Origin: Zingiber officinale
Taxonomy: Eukaryota > Streptophyta > Magnoliopsida > Zingiberales > Zingiberaceae
Assembly (NCBI RefSeq): GCF_018446385.1
Contig: NC_056004.1
Location: 52,332,523 to 52,396,522, forward strand
Direction of reading: 5' to 3'
Length of the DNA stretch: 64,000 bases
Shown here one piece after another: positions 1 to 10,370 of this stretch. The translations under genes and the position numbers were made by a program. The notes beneath the pieces are model-generated. The model ran no database searches. It was not told the DNA's origin and saw nothing but the letters and a program-made list of their open reading frames with translations. The stretch's first letter is position 1. Every line of letters starts with the position of its first letter.

Positions 1-888
1 CATATTCATATCTCTCTAACTTTGTTTTGCAGGACTATTATTATTATTGTTATGCAAACTTTGTTTTATAGATAAATGAAATTCCAGGTTGACTGAGGTT
101 TCAATTGACCTAACATATGGTTTAGTCGACTGATCCGGCCAGCATGACACATATCATAATGGAGTTCAACAAATATGGTTAACAACTTATTCAGCCGATG
201 GATAAGATTTATCGATTGACCGATCCATAAATGGAAATGATAGATGATTATATCGGATATCATAGAAAAGGAAATCCAAAGGTTCATTCGAGGGATAAGG
301 TTGGACAATTAACCAAATAGTGTGATTTATGGGATTAGATGGATTAGATTAGAGCAAAGAAGGAAAGATTCAGGTTTTAGTCGATGGATAGATGGATCAA
401 TCTAGTGAAAGGATCAGTCGATGGAATGTGGATTAAGTCGATTGAATAGTGCCTATAAAAAAAGACCTTTGGGTTCGAGTCAAATCATTTGTTCATTCAT
501 TGCTCCATCTTGTCTCTATTATTTCTACGCATGCAAGTTCTGCTACTACGACGCTGGGAGCCTTTCGATAACCTACTCTTTATTTCATACACATTGTTGT
601 CAGTATCTTTATTATACTTGCATATTGTATTCATACTTGTATGAATCTACTTCTTCTCCAATAGTTTTTGAAGAAAATAAATATATTAGATTGTCCATCG
701 AAAGCGATCAAGGATCACAGACCTTGGAGTAGTAGTCGTTAGACTATGAAACAAGTAAAACTAATCATGTCTTTGTCTTCTCTTTTATTCCATTTCTACT
801 ATTCTTTGATTTGATTTTATGAAGATGAAAAGAAAAGATTTCAAACAAATGAGATTTAGCCCCATCTCTTGTCTCCTACAATCTTACA
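1..888 (+). mobile_element. Ty1-copia-type LTR, 5' truncated by window edge
   Basis: Taken as the right part of an LTR because it ends in TTACA (888) and is followed three bases later by a primer-binding-site-like TGTATCAAAGCC (892-903), then by decayed copia gag. It contains scattered TCGAT/TCGATTG words (for example 125-135, 213-220, 415-445) like those in the other LTRs of the window. The left edge is outside the window, so its length is unknown. No coding potential; short open stretches here look accidental. Confidence 0.55.
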
Positions 889-891
889 ATT

Positions 892-903
892 TGTATCAAA
901 GCC
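892..903 (+). other. Primer binding site (tRNA-iMet-like, degenerate)
   Basis: TGTATCAAAGCC resembles the plant initiator-Met-tRNA primer site TGGTATCAGAGC with mismatches, and lies 3 nt after an LTR end. This sets the + orientation of the remnant. Confidence 0.5.
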
Positions 904-1057
904 AAAGTGCTTTGAAATAGGTTAACAGTTTTTCGAGCCCCTTTTAAAAATCTTTTCTCTATTCTTTAAAAAGTTCTTTATTCTTTTTTCTCTATATCCT
1001 CTACTTACCATAAGACCAAGTCTTGGAATATTTTTAGTCTATATTATTTTGCAAGAA

Positions 1058-1380
1058 TGTCAATGTCTCATAAAAAAGGGTGAAACATCTACGAGCCTCC
1101 ACTTACTATCAAGGTGATTTCAATTACTATAGGTGAGCAATGGAATGGTTCGTAGGAAGTGAAAGTCTCAATAACTGGATAACATTGAAGAAATCTTCTC
1201 AAAACTTAGAGGCAAATACAAAGGTAATGAATATGTTAATTAATGTTTTGGCTAATGAAATCGTGTGTATATTAGGAAAGTATAAAAATGCCCACAAACT
1301 TTGGACTTAGCTGATAGAGCTTCACGAGGACCCATCAAAAGTAGAAGATCAAGTAGAATCCGTGCTAGATACGATAAATA
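1058..1380 (+). pseudogene. Decayed Ty1-copia gag remnant
   Basis: Reading through stops in the + direction gives AHKLWT then LIELHEDPS around 1290-1340, the helical segment typical of copia gag proteins; the same segment is read at about 5655-5670 (AHELW) and in the copia gag at 16683 (AKDLWDKLIELNE). Several stops and probable shifts make it non-functional. It follows the LTR and primer site at 1-903, so both belong to one element. Everything downstream of about 1380 is lost or replaced. Confidence 0.5.
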
Positions 1381-1811
1381 AATAGTAATTAAATAATAGG
1401 TATTAATTAATAAATTACCTTGTAGATTTTTTAGGAATTTTTAGGATTTTTTTTTTCAAAATTTAAACCAAATTCGTATGACATGTTTAAGGGATAAATT
1501 TATTAGGCTTAGAAGAAGTCTGATTGAAATATCACTTAAGTGGAAGTTGAATATTTTCATTAACCTAGGTTATACTTAATTAAACTAAGTTATTTCACTT
1601 GATTCACTCCCCTCTTCATCGCCGTCACCCTCATCTATCTCTCGATCGCCGCAAGCGATTGCCACCCAATCATCGTGCCACCCCAATTGTAAGATGTCGA
1701 CACCCTACACTGGCAACTGCCACCGTTCGCCACCATCACAACCCCTTTCTTCCCAATCCACTCTTGACATGAGTGGCCATACATGGCCACCGCAGCCAGC
1801 TGCAACCACCA
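1381..1811. other. Unassigned interval
   Basis: AT-rich to about 1600, then C-rich with CGCC and CACC words (1617-1745). No gene, RNA or clear repeat boundary recognised; it may be part of another decayed element. Confidence 0.4.
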
Positions 1812-3133
1812 TGTAGGATTGATGCGCTAGGGGGGGGGGGGTGAATAACATTCGTGGCTTTCACGTTCATTCTAAAAAAACTTTGGAGAGACAAGTAGCA
1901 GTAGAATAAAGAAAAAAAAATAAGACAATGCAAACATGACCAAGATTTACTTGATTTGGAGCTTGTGGCGACTCCTACTCTAAGATCCACACGTGAGAGT
2001 GCTTTCGTTGGGCAATCACTAATTAATCCAAAAAATTACAAATGTAATTACAAAGTGAATAAGTAACTTCAACAATAACAAAATGATACCGATGACTTGG
2101 AGAAATAGATATGTAGTGTAGTCGTTGATGGAGCAACTTTTGGGCAAAATAGAGGTCTTTTTGAAGCAGCACGTAGAAGAAAAAGTTATTTGTATTGATG
2201 AATTGAAGTTGCTGGTTAAAGCATCCTTTTATAGCCACGTTCGAGCACCTGGATCCCCTCCCAGGTACCTAGACTGTGTTGACATAGTGAACTCTTGTCA
2301 AAACTTCATCTCTGAAGTTTATCCAAGTCTGGGCATTCGGACCCTTTCCGAGTGCTTAGACCATTGACATGGGTTGGCCACTCGTTGCGCTCCAGCTCAG
2401 CGAGAAGATGAAATTTTGACCGTCCGAGACTTGGAGCACCTCCAGGCGCCCGGATGGCCTAGGTGCCTGGCTAGTCACCTGCTCAGGGCTTCCTTTGTGA
2501 TATGCATGTTTGAGGGCTTGGAGCAACTCTGGGCGCTCGGAACAACTTTTTTGCTAGCCTCTTCTATCTGTAAAATAAAATTAGTCCAAGAAAATAGTAT
2601 GTAAAGCATAAGTTTTGACAACCTCTAGACTATCCGATCCTGACTTTAAGTTTCATTGAAACTCTAGGTTGGATCGATGCCTATAGTTTCCTTTTCGGGG
2701 AATGTGTCCTCACCTACTCTTTTCAGGAGAGATTACCTTTTACCAGACCATTCCTCCATACCTTCTGGACTTTTGCTTAGCATACAATTCATCAAGACTT
2801 CATGCTGGATGTCCGATTCCTGACCCGTCTAGTCTTCCACCTGGTGTTCGCGACCCCTAGGATTTTCACCTAGTGTCCTCAACTCTAGGATTTCGCCCAA
2901 CATCATCGACCTGACAATACTTTACCCAATCCCCTAAACTAGGACTTTGTTACCTAACTGTAGTTAGGACTTTCCACCTACTTAGTCTCAACTAGGACTT
3001 TCCTTTGCCTAAGATCACTTGGGACTTTTCTGCATACTCAGTTCAACTTGTTAGATAACAAGAAACCTTAACTTTGAACTCTTTGTCATAATCAAAACTA
3101 AAGTTCGATCATCTGGTACTTTCTACACCAACA
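1812..3133 (-). mobile_element. Reverse-strand SIRE-like copia 3' LTR
   Basis: Read on the minus strand the LTR starts TGTTGGTGTAG at 3133 and ends in TCCTACA at 1812, preceded by the C-run (1829-1842 on +) common near the 3' end of SIRE/Maximus LTRs. Immediately outside its start (3134-3150 on +) is the complement of a purine tract (AAAAGGGGAAGAT), so this is the 3' LTR of a reverse element with the internal part to its right. It holds repeated minus-strand AAAGTCC phrases between 2800 and 3010. No primer site lies beyond 1812. The small open frames at 2023-2600 are non-coding LTR sequence. Confidence 0.7.
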
Positions 3134-4189
3134 ATCTTCCCCTTTTCATTATGGCAACAAAATTCAAAGTTTAGTAAGGTATAACAAAAACAATGTTGCA
3201 TAAGTATGGAAATTAAGCATAAATAAACCAATTTGGTGATTTAGTAAATTAAAGATGCCCCCCCTTAATTTAGTCCTCAATTATAAAAGATTATTAAGTT
3301 ATGTTTGACTTAACTTTTAACCTTTCTCTCCCCCTTTGATATAAATAAAAAAGAATACTATGTAGAGAGAAAATTAACTTGTAAAGATAGTAATTAAAAA
3401 AAACAAACTTTTAATCTCTTTCCAAAAATTTAACTTTAAGCTCCCCCTAAACTCATCACTTTAACTTTCTTTTTAAAAAAATTAGCTTTAAAAAGAGTTT
3501 AAAAAAAAAAACTTAGCTTTAAAAGGAGTTTCTTTGCTAAATACTTAGCTTTGAAAATGATTTCTTACTTAGCTTTGAAAAGAAATTCCTTATAAAAATA
3601 CTTAGCTAAATTAATAGCTTTAAAAGATTTTTCTTAAAAACTTAACTTTAAAGAAGTACTTTATTTAAAAAGTTTAACTTACTTTCTAAAAAGTACTGAC
3701 TATCCTTTTAAAAAATACTGCAACTTTTTTTTTAAAAAAAATTAACTTTGAAGAGTATTTTAAAAAAAATTTAACTTACTTCTGAAAAGTACTTACTCGC
3801 TTTTTGAAAAATACTTTAACTTTAAAAAAACTTAACTTTGAAGAAATACTTAAAAAAAAATAATTTACTTTATGAAAAGTACTTACTCTCTTTTTAAAAA
3901 ATATTTAACTTAAAAAAAAAAACTTAACTTTGAGGAAGTACTTTTAAAAAATTTAACCTTAAAATTAAAAAAAAATACTTTAACGTAAAAAGATATTTAA
4001 CTTTGAAAATTTAAAAAATACTTTAAATTCAAAAAAATTAAATTTGAGATTTTGAAAAAAATACTTTAACTTTGAGAAAATATTTAACTTAACTTAACTC
4101 CTTTCACTCCCTCTTGATTAATGTCTTAAAAAATTATTTTAAGTAAATTATTTAAGTTTAATGGTCCTACAGTACAAGTATGAGAAACA
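3134..4189 (-). mobile_element. 3' internal region of reverse SIRE-like copia element, truncated
   Basis: Begins (on the minus strand, reading toward the LTR) in extreme A/T low-complexity DNA and ends with a polypurine tract at 3134-3150; a second similar tract (complement of TCTCCCCCTTTGATAT) lies at 3326-3342. No pol or gag motif is visible. The segment stops at 4189 where a + strand LTR begins, so the rest of the element was lost or displaced. Confidence 0.55.
3430..4090. repeat. Degenerate A/T-rich tandem array (AACTTTGAA / AAAAGTACTT words)
   Basis: More than a dozen irregular copies of a roughly 35-45 bp unit built from CTTAACTTTGAAG, AAAAAGTACTTACT and poly-A runs. Spacing varies through length changes in the A and T runs. 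Non-coding, inside the 3' internal part of the reverse copia element. Confidence 0.6.
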
Positions 4190-5312
4190 TATTGGAACAA
4201 TCCCAATGGTCCATGTGATCATGTGTTTTGGTGTTTGGGTAAAGGGTTTTAGTTAGGTTCACCCTTGTATTTGATATGTGTATTTGAATTGTGTAGGTTT
4301 GCAGGATACACATATGACTCAGCTTGATGGCTTCGGGTCTGGTGAAGGATGAAACATCTGAGGGATCAAGGACAAGGCATCAAGGACAAGAGCCGAGGGA
4401 AGCACACTTTGAGGTATACTCCAAGGATGACATTGGGACGAGCCACGGGCTTGAATGCATCCGAGGGACGAGAGCTAAAGGAAGAAGGCTTGAAGGAAAG
4501 AGCCTAGGGAATCGACTTTGAGGCATACTCGAAGGATGGCATTGGGACGAGCAGTGGGGCGAGAGCCAAAGGAAGTAGACTTGAAGACAAGAGGTCAAAG
4601 TTGCAAGGAAGAGTCAAGTGAGTCGTAAGGGTGAGGGTCTGAGTGCTGAGGGACTGTTCTCGGGGTACCAGTCGATTGATGGAAATGACAGTTGATTGGT
4701 ACAGTCGATTGGGCAGTCGATTGGGAGCGAACAGAATGCTTCTATTCACTCAGCCAATGTGGAGCAACCGACTAGTACTTTCACCAGTCAAATGATATCG
4801 AGCCATTGGGTTGTAATAGTCGAATCTCCATAGAGGGCAGTCGACTAGTGGTTTCATCAGTTGATTGGTAGGTAGGATTTTTCAACCCGTGGCGTATATA
4901 ACCAAGGCATGGAAGTTTAGTTAAGGTTGATGAAATAGAGGTGGTTAACCCCTATTAGTAGTCTACCAGTGCCCTACCTTATCAAGAGTTCTTGTGAGAG
5001 TTGTGGTGAGGTTTCTCCACCCACAAGGAGCTACGTAAGCTAGCCGGAGGTCTTTCGGGGAGTAATCCACCGACGGATAAGGATTGTCCACCTTACGGAC
5101 AGCCGTGGAGTAGGAGTCTTATCTCTGAACCACGTAAATCGACATGTAGCAGTTTGCATATTTTTGTCTTTATTATCTTTAGCTTTTATATTCATATTTG
5201 TATTGTTTTTGTATTATTCCGTTGCGCAACTAACGAATACGTAGAAAGCGATCATTTGGGGGCGTCGTCTATCCAACCCCCCATTCAAGCTGGTCATACA
5301 AGATCCCTAACA
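4190..5312 (+). mobile_element. Ty1-copia (SIRE-like) 5' LTR
   Basis: Starts TATTGGAACAA at 4190 (a TA where TG is expected) and ends CCTAACA at 5312, followed by a near-perfect primer binding site. It carries an imperfect direct duplication of about 112 bp (from about 4399 and 4512, both with ACATTGGGACGAGC or close variants) and many TCGATTG words between 4664 and 4870. A TATATAA box lies at 4896-4902. The start is set by comparison with the other SIRE-like LTR starts in the window and could be off by a few bases. Confidence 0.65.
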
Positions 5313-5314
5313 AG

Positions 5315-5326
5315 TGGTATCAGAGT
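5315..5326 (+). other. Primer binding site, tRNA-iMet
   Basis: TGGTATCAGAGT is one mismatch from the plant initiator-Met-tRNA complement and lies 2 nt after the LTR end. Confidence 0.8.
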
Positions 5327-5368
5327 GCAGGACACTCTCCATTGGACTAATCACCAAGGAAGTAAAAG

Positions 5369-5797
5369 ATGACCGACTTGATAGCACCTCCAAAGTTTGA
5401 AGGAGGAAGCTTATGGGACATCATGTATTGGATAATGAAGATGGATGTCTTCTTCAACACGGATTGAGACACCGTGATGGTGATCAAGGAGCCATTCAAA
5501 GTCCCAAGAGACAAGAAAGGAAAAAGACTCTGACCAAGATATTGGACTGAGGAGCAACAATCATGATCAAAGGCAAATGATAAGGTAATATCTATTTTGA
5601 TTGATATATTACCTAGTGATATGATGAGCCATGTAGGTGAATACAAAAATGCCCACGAATTGTGGAGCAAGATAAAGAAGGCTCGATGGGAAGAACCTCT
5701 GCCTACACAAGAAGAAGAAGAAGAAGAAAAATATGAAGAAGAGCATGAAGTGGCTCAAATAGAGGAGGAGCAACCAGAAGATGCCGTATGTTCAACT
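5369..5797 (+). pseudogene. Truncated copia gag (N-terminal part)
   Basis: ATG at 5369 opens MTDLIAPPKFEGGSLWDIM, a copia-gag-type N-terminus. In-frame stops follow at 5464 and later; a readable AHELWSKIKKARWEE segment and a Glu-rich tract (about 5705-5780) come next. Reading is cut at 5797/5798 by the 5' LTR of the SIRE-like element that inserted here; the expected continuation is not seen on the far side (25630 on), so the rest was deleted. It belongs with the LTR at 4190-5312. Confidence 0.65.
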
Positions 5798-5894
5798 TGT
5801 TGGTGCAATCATGCCCTAGAAGTTTCAATATATTGATAATTTTTTAAGTTTATGTTAATACGTTAGATCTAACATGTATTGTGAGTTTGCAGAA

Positions 5895-6101
5895 GAAGTC
5901 CTTGTAGGTCAGAAGACCGGATGTAAGGCAAGAGAAGTCCAAGAAGGTTAAGGACCAGATTCTTGGCAAAAGAAGTCCTTGTAGGTCAGAAGACCGGATG
6001 TAAGGCAAGAAAAGTCCAAGAAGGCCAAGGACCGGATTCTTGGAAAGAGAAGCCCTTGTAGGTCAGAAGGCTAGATGCAAGGTAGGAAAGTCCAGGGGAA
6101 T
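5895..6101 (+). repeat. 77-bp tandem repeat in copia LTR (about 2.7 copies)
   Basis: GAAGTCCTTGTAGGTCAGAA starts at 5895 and 5972, with a GAAGCCC variant at 6049, exactly 77 bp apart. Each unit contains GACCGGATGTAAGG (or a variant) and a TCCAAGAAGG phrase. The matching array in the 3' LTR runs from about 24496 to 24700. Confidence 0.8.
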
Positions 6102-6164
6102 AGACGTTCATTTGGCACGAGGTATTTATTAAAAGAAATATGTATTAATCCACTTGCTATTAAT

Positions 6165-6645
6165 CGAAAAACCAGTAATCGATTGGTAAATTGATTGAGA
6201 CGCATGGTTGTGAAACAAAGTATTCCTGGATCGATCAACCGATCGATTGGAGTAAGCTAATCGATTGGTCGATCGATTGGAGAAGCTTCTACGCGAAGCA
6301 CAGAACACTCCTTGATCGATCAACCGATCAATTGGAGTAAACCAATCGATCGACCAATTGATTGGTGAAACTTCTGTGTGAGGCACAGAACTCTCCTGGA
6401 TCAATCAGCCGATCGATTGGAGTAAACCAATCAATCAGCCGATCGATTGGTGAAACTTCTGCGCGAAGCACAGAACGCTCCTGGATTGATCAGCCAATCG
6501 ATTGGAGGTATCCAATCTATCAGTCGATCAATTCATAGAGGTTCTACGTTTTTACGTTGGAGCATAGCGCATCTGAATTGATTCGTTGATCGATTGATAA
6601 ATTCAATCAATTGAGAATAATGTCCCAATCGATTGAGGTTCGAAC
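6165..6645 (+). repeat. ATCGATC-N4-GATCGAT dyad array in copia 5' LTR
   Basis: At least eight inverted-repeat units of the type (N)ATCGATC-N4-GATCGAT(N), such as GGATCGATC-aacc-GATCGATT (about 6228) and CCAATCAATC-agcc-GATCGATTGG (about 6427). They are grouped into blocks of roughly 95 bp separated by GAAGCACAGAACxCTCC. The 3' LTR copy (24782-25130) has fewer blocks. Not coding: the open frames crossing it exist because the motif lacks stops. Confidence 0.8.
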
Positions 6646-6896
6646 CAAAATGATCTACACCGTTGATCTTAATAAGATGGTGCTCAACAGATACTTTTGA
6701 ATCAATTGAAAGACAAACACAATCGATTCATGGCGACGATCATGTGAGAAACAACTATATTTGAAGACATTTAATGTAACGCCCGAAAATTCTCAAAATA
6801 ATTATTAGAAATATCCTATATTTTTCTAGATTTTAGGATATTTTTACAGAATTTTTAGAGTAGCGGAAGTAGCAAAAATAAAAAGAAAACAAAATA

Positions 6897-6985
6897 GCCT
6901 ACGCGGGAATTGAACCCGAGACCTATTGGGTCCTACGACTTATAGCAGACTCTAGTAACCAAGTGAACCCAGCAGGGCCGTGCTG
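6897..6985 (-). other. tRNA-like module (A and B boxes) antisense in gypsy 5' LTR
   Basis: On the minus strand the module reads a D-arm-like TTCACTTGGTTACTAGAG, then after about 40 nt GGTCTCGGGTTCAATTCCC, which matches a Pol III B box and T-arm with a GGG/CCC stem. Spacing is right for a tRNA, but the anticodon arm is weak and no isotype is assigned. Similar modules occur in the other gypsy-type LTRs here. A tRNA-derived relic or a Pol III promoter are both possible. Confidence 0.6.
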
Positions 6986-7040
6986 AAAGGAAAGGGAAAC
7001 AATTATATTTATGTTTTAGTTGGGCGAATTAATTCCTTAA

Positions 7041-7048
7041 TATAAATA
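7041..7048 (+). promoter_or_regulatory. Probable TATA box of the gypsy LTR
   Basis: TATAAATA lies upstream of a CT-rich, CCTCACCCTAAT-type leader (7085-7145). The 3' LTR has the same box at about 14174-14181. Placement fits an LTR promoter. Confidence 0.6.
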
Positions 7049-7303
7049 GGAATTAATAAGTGGGGAGATAGAATTTTAATCGGCAACTCCTCCTTCCTCA
7101 CCCTAATTTTCGCCGATCCCTTCCTCTCCTCCTCCTTCTCTCCGCGCACCAAGCCAAGGGCTCTAGGAGCACCTCCCGACAATACAAAGGATACGAGGAC
7201 GCTCCTCTCCGCGAGAGGAACACATAGACGCGAGAAGATCGTCGAAGAGATCTCTCCTCTGGAAAGCCTAGCGATTAGATTTGTAAGAAAATCCGAACAG
7301 GAG

Positions 7304-8154
7304 GTAAGAAACCCCTCACCTGTAGTATAAGTAGCTTTCGTATGAATTTTAAGCTTCGGTTTAGTAGTATGTAAACTTTCGGCACACAGGATGCGAACCA
7401 GCGCATACCAAGTGTTCGAATAAATTGTTAGCGTAGTCAAAATGCAACTAGGCACTTTATTAGCTTGGATAAATGCAATAGAAGCATTTTCATAGCTTAT
7501 TTAGTCTTGCTATAGCTCTTATAGGACTAGATGTCCGATGGGTGGGCTCCCACAGTCGCCTCTAGGTTCAGACAACCTAGCTCTAGGTTCAGATAACCTA
7601 GAAAGAGCAAGACAGGTAATAATTAGCTATGTTCAGTATTTTATTTTCTCAGTGGCACTGTACTGGATTAGATATCCATTGGGTTGGGCTCCCATATTCG
7701 TCCCTAGGTTTATCTAACCTAGTAAACCATACTAGATTCGGAATTTGCAACCCCGGGTTTAGTTAGGGACGCGCGCACAGCAAGTACAGTTGCAGGGCCC
7801 AAACAACAGCTTGATTATTATTTTAATCTACTTATGAATATAGTTTTCAAACATCACAAAATAGTTATGTGAATCAGTACAGCTTTAGTATCAGTTTAGT
7901 ATTAGCTTAGCTCAGCTTTTGTATCAGTTTAGTTTCAATTGATACAACATGATATATTATGATTAGCATTTATTGCCATGATCAGTTTCAATTTCCATGT
8001 GTTGTATGTCATGCCATGTTTAGCATATTCAGTATGTTCTTTTCAAATAGCATGTTTTCAAAGCATAAATAGCATCATATGCATGTTTTTGTGAGGTAGA
8101 TGGTTTCTTACTAAGCTCTCAAGCTTACAGATACTATTTTTCCTTATACTGCAG
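7304..8154 (+). other. Putative LTR leader intron
   Basis: A good donor consensus, GAG/GTAAGA, at 7303/7304 follows the CT-rich leader, and TTATACTGCAG/ATAAAGG ends at 8154. The acceptor phrase CTGCAGATAAAG is kept in the unrelated-length LTRs at about 34358, 42521 and (reverse) 55590. Splicing is inferred only. Confidence 0.4.
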
Positions 8155-8457
8155 ATAAAGGTAAAGGGAAGATGGACTAGTGGAGGCTAGAGGTCAATGC
8201 AGTGATGAAGATGTGTGTGGATGGAACTTGGAACAAAGATCTTAGGGATTTTAGCAAGTTTAACTATTAGAACTTTGTTATTTTAGTTTTTGCCGTTCAG
8301 TTTGCTTAAATGTTATGAATTAGTGGATTATGCACCATGACATGTGTAGAATGCTAGATAATTGATGTTAGGAGGCATTTCATTTAGTTTGGAATTGATA
8401 TGAGTGATTTTGGCACGAAACAGTGCTGAAATCAGGCTTCTGGTGTGAAATCAGAAA

Positions 8458-8783
8458 CCCCAATCGATCGGCCGATCGATTGGGGCTTCTCAATCGATCA
8501 ACCGATCGATCGAGAAGTTCGCACCGCCAACAGTGAGCTCCTGGATCGATCAGTCGATCGATCCGGATGCCTTCTGTCGCGAAAAGAAAACCCTGGGATC
8601 GATCACTGGATTGATTGGCCAGTCTGGATCGATCAGCCGATCGATCCAGAATATTGCCCGGAGCACAGTAGCGTGCTGAATCGATCACTGGATCGATCCA
8701 ACCTAAGTTCCGTATACAGTAGCCACCTGGATCGATCAATGGATTGATCCGGCCATTCCAATCGATCCGTGGATCGATTGGGA
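8458..8783 (+). repeat. ATCGATC-N4-GATCGAT dyad array in gypsy 5' LTR (8 units)
   Basis: Eight inverted repeats with a constant 4-nt spacer. The first (8458-8485) is a perfect 28-bp palindrome: arms of 12 around GGCC. Others have spacers aacc, agtc, actg, agcc, actg, aatg and cgtg, and flanks that differ between units but mostly still pair within each unit (CCCC/GGGG, CTTCTC/GAGAAG, CTGG/CCAG). Copies on both strands are stop-free, giving spurious open frames of 100-139 codons. Confidence 0.85.
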
Positions 8784-9030
8784 GGCCTGATATCAGCAAG
8801 AAAACTCTTAGTTAAGTTCCTTGACCATTGGGGGATGTAATATATGTCATGAATAGTTTAGATTACACCCCTTAGCACATGTAGAACCAAGAAATGATAA
8901 TAGTTTAGCAAAATTTTAATTAGTACAGCTTCCGCACTTAGATTTAATGATGGTCATGGAATAGTTAGCACAGCATAATGTGACGGTCCGGCCTTACAGC
9001 CTAGTAAGTAGAAGGCGGGTCGTTACAGAG

Positions 9031-9042
9031 TGGTATCAGAGC
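9031..9042 (+). other. Primer binding site, tRNA-iMet
   Basis: TGGTATCAGAGC, exact plant initiator-Met-tRNA complement, 3 nt after the 5' LTR. Confidence 0.95.
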
Positions 9043-9242
9043 AAAAGGTTTCCATACTTCCTACACACACATCAGCATTGAACCTGCAGCTTCCAAGTAA
9101 GAACATCTCTCACTTTGTTTATAATTCTTGTTTTCATGTTAGAGATAAATGAAGCATGTTATTTATGATATTACCTAACATGATAAGCATAGATATGCAA
9201 TTATGATTGTATCAGCTATGTATGTCCTCTATGTCTCTAGAA

Positions 9243-10370
9243 ATGGCACGAGGACGCCCAGCTAGAAGGGCACCAGCTACTGAGCCCCAGCATGAGGCAG
9301 GCAGTTCAGTGCCTCCTCCAGACCTTACAGCATTAGTGGCTCAGTTACAGCAGCAGCTAGCTGAACAACAACAGGAGATAGCCACCTTAAAGGATAATCA
9401 GCAGAATACTCCCACAGTCACCCCGGAACCAAACTTAGCAACACCAGTAGTCTTAGAGGTTCCACCAGTCCAGCCTACAGCACCAGTAGCCCCAGCAATG
9501 GAGGCAAGAAGAGAAGCCTATCTGATCCAGTGGCAGAGAGTCAAGCCAGAGAATTTCTCAGGAACCAGTGAACCATGGGACGCTCAAGCCTGGTTCAAAA
9601 CACTGGAGAGTACGATGGAGCTTCTGGACTGGCCAAAATAGGAGAGGGTGAAGTGCGCCTCTTTCTGCTTGACAGGAGATGCACGTATGTGGTGGGAGAG
9701 GATTAGAGCGAAGCGCCCAGTGAACCAGATGACATGGGCTGACTTCGAGAAAGAATTCTTCGAGGAGTTCTTTCACATGCGGGTCACAAACCGCCACTAC
9801 GACGAGTTCACTGAGTTTCGTCAGGGCAACCTATCAGTTGAGGAAGCCGTGAAGAAATTCAACAGACTAGCTCGTCTATGCCCTGAACTAGTCGGCACAG
9901 AGAAAGAATGAGTCCAGTTAATGCTCAAGATGCTGAGACCAGAAATAGCAATGAACGTGGCTGGCGGCATCCATAGGCCGCAAACCACTGAAGAACTAGT
10001 TAGCAGTGCTCTGACCACCGAGCACTACCAGAACAGTATCAAGCAGCAGAAGCCAGTTCTCTCATAATCGAAAGGGCAAGGAGGCTCAGGTACTCAGAAA
10101 CAACAGGGCCACAACTCCAACTGGAAAGGGAACTCCAGCAACAAGCGCAAACCAGGGAGTTATCCAAAAGGAGGGCCAGCTAGCAAACAACCCAGTTATC
10201 CAAAGTGTACTACTTGTGGGAAATTCCACCCTGGAGTTTGTCGTAAGGGCACACGAGGATGCTTTGAGTGTGGACAAGAGGGGCATATGGCTAAGTAGTG
10301 CCTGAACAAGACCAGTCTTCCTCAACCACAGCCGATTCAGTACGGAGGCCAACCAGCTCAGTTACATCAG
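9243..10370 (+). pseudogene. Gypsy gag (capsid and zinc knuckle), broken
   Basis: The likely start is ATG 9243 (MARGRPARR), preferred over 9207 because the basic N-terminus is typical. A Gln-rich coiled-coil-like stretch (about 9340-9395) precedes the capsid, with WWERIRAK around 9690 and EEFFEEFFHMR around 9750. The zinc knuckle CFECGQEGH at 10260-10286 is broken before its last Cys by TAG at 10296. Other in-frame stops: 9639 TAG, 9909 TGA, 10065 TAA. There is no frameshift; gag and pol share one frame, as usual for Tekay-like elements. Confidence 0.88.

Larger units (their letters stand above)
5798..6774 (+). mobile_element. Copia 5' LTR, first segment
   Basis: Starts TGTTGGTGCAATC; the 3' LTR begins with the same words at 24405. 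It holds the 77-bp tandem repeat and the ATCGAT dyad array, and stops at the gypsy insertion (TSD TTTAA, 6770-6774). Adding 16161-16613 gives an LTR of about 1430 bp. Confidence 0.85.
6775..9027 (+). mobile_element. Gypsy 5' LTR
   Basis: 2253 bp, TGTAACGCCC...GGGTCGTTACA. From left to right it contains an antisense tRNA-like module, a TATA box, a CT-rich leader, a splice-donor consensus (GT at 7304), repeated CTAGGTTCAGA phrases (7560-7605), a splice-acceptor consensus (CTGCAG ending 8154) and a dyad array (8458-8783). It is close to the 3' LTR (2249 bp), with scattered substitutions. Confidence 0.93.

Noticed and set aside
6165..6645. CRISPR-like array of short repeats with spacers
   Set aside because: Units are inverted repeats of variable spacing inside an LTR of a plant retrotransposon; there are no regular direct repeats with unique spacers and no cas genes.
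7009..7455. 147-148-codon minus-strand frames in both gypsy LTRs (also 14142-14585)
   Set aside because: They cover the TATA/leader/donor part of the LTR in antisense, start and stop within LTR DNA and have no recognisable domain. Kept open by CT-rich composition and young age.
8380..8799. Open frames of 100-139 codons on both strands in the gypsy LTRs (also 15508-15927), reading IDRSVDRS-like repeats
   Set aside because: They exist because the palindromic ATCGAT repeat has no stop in several frames. Composition is pure repeat and the positions are LTR, not coding.
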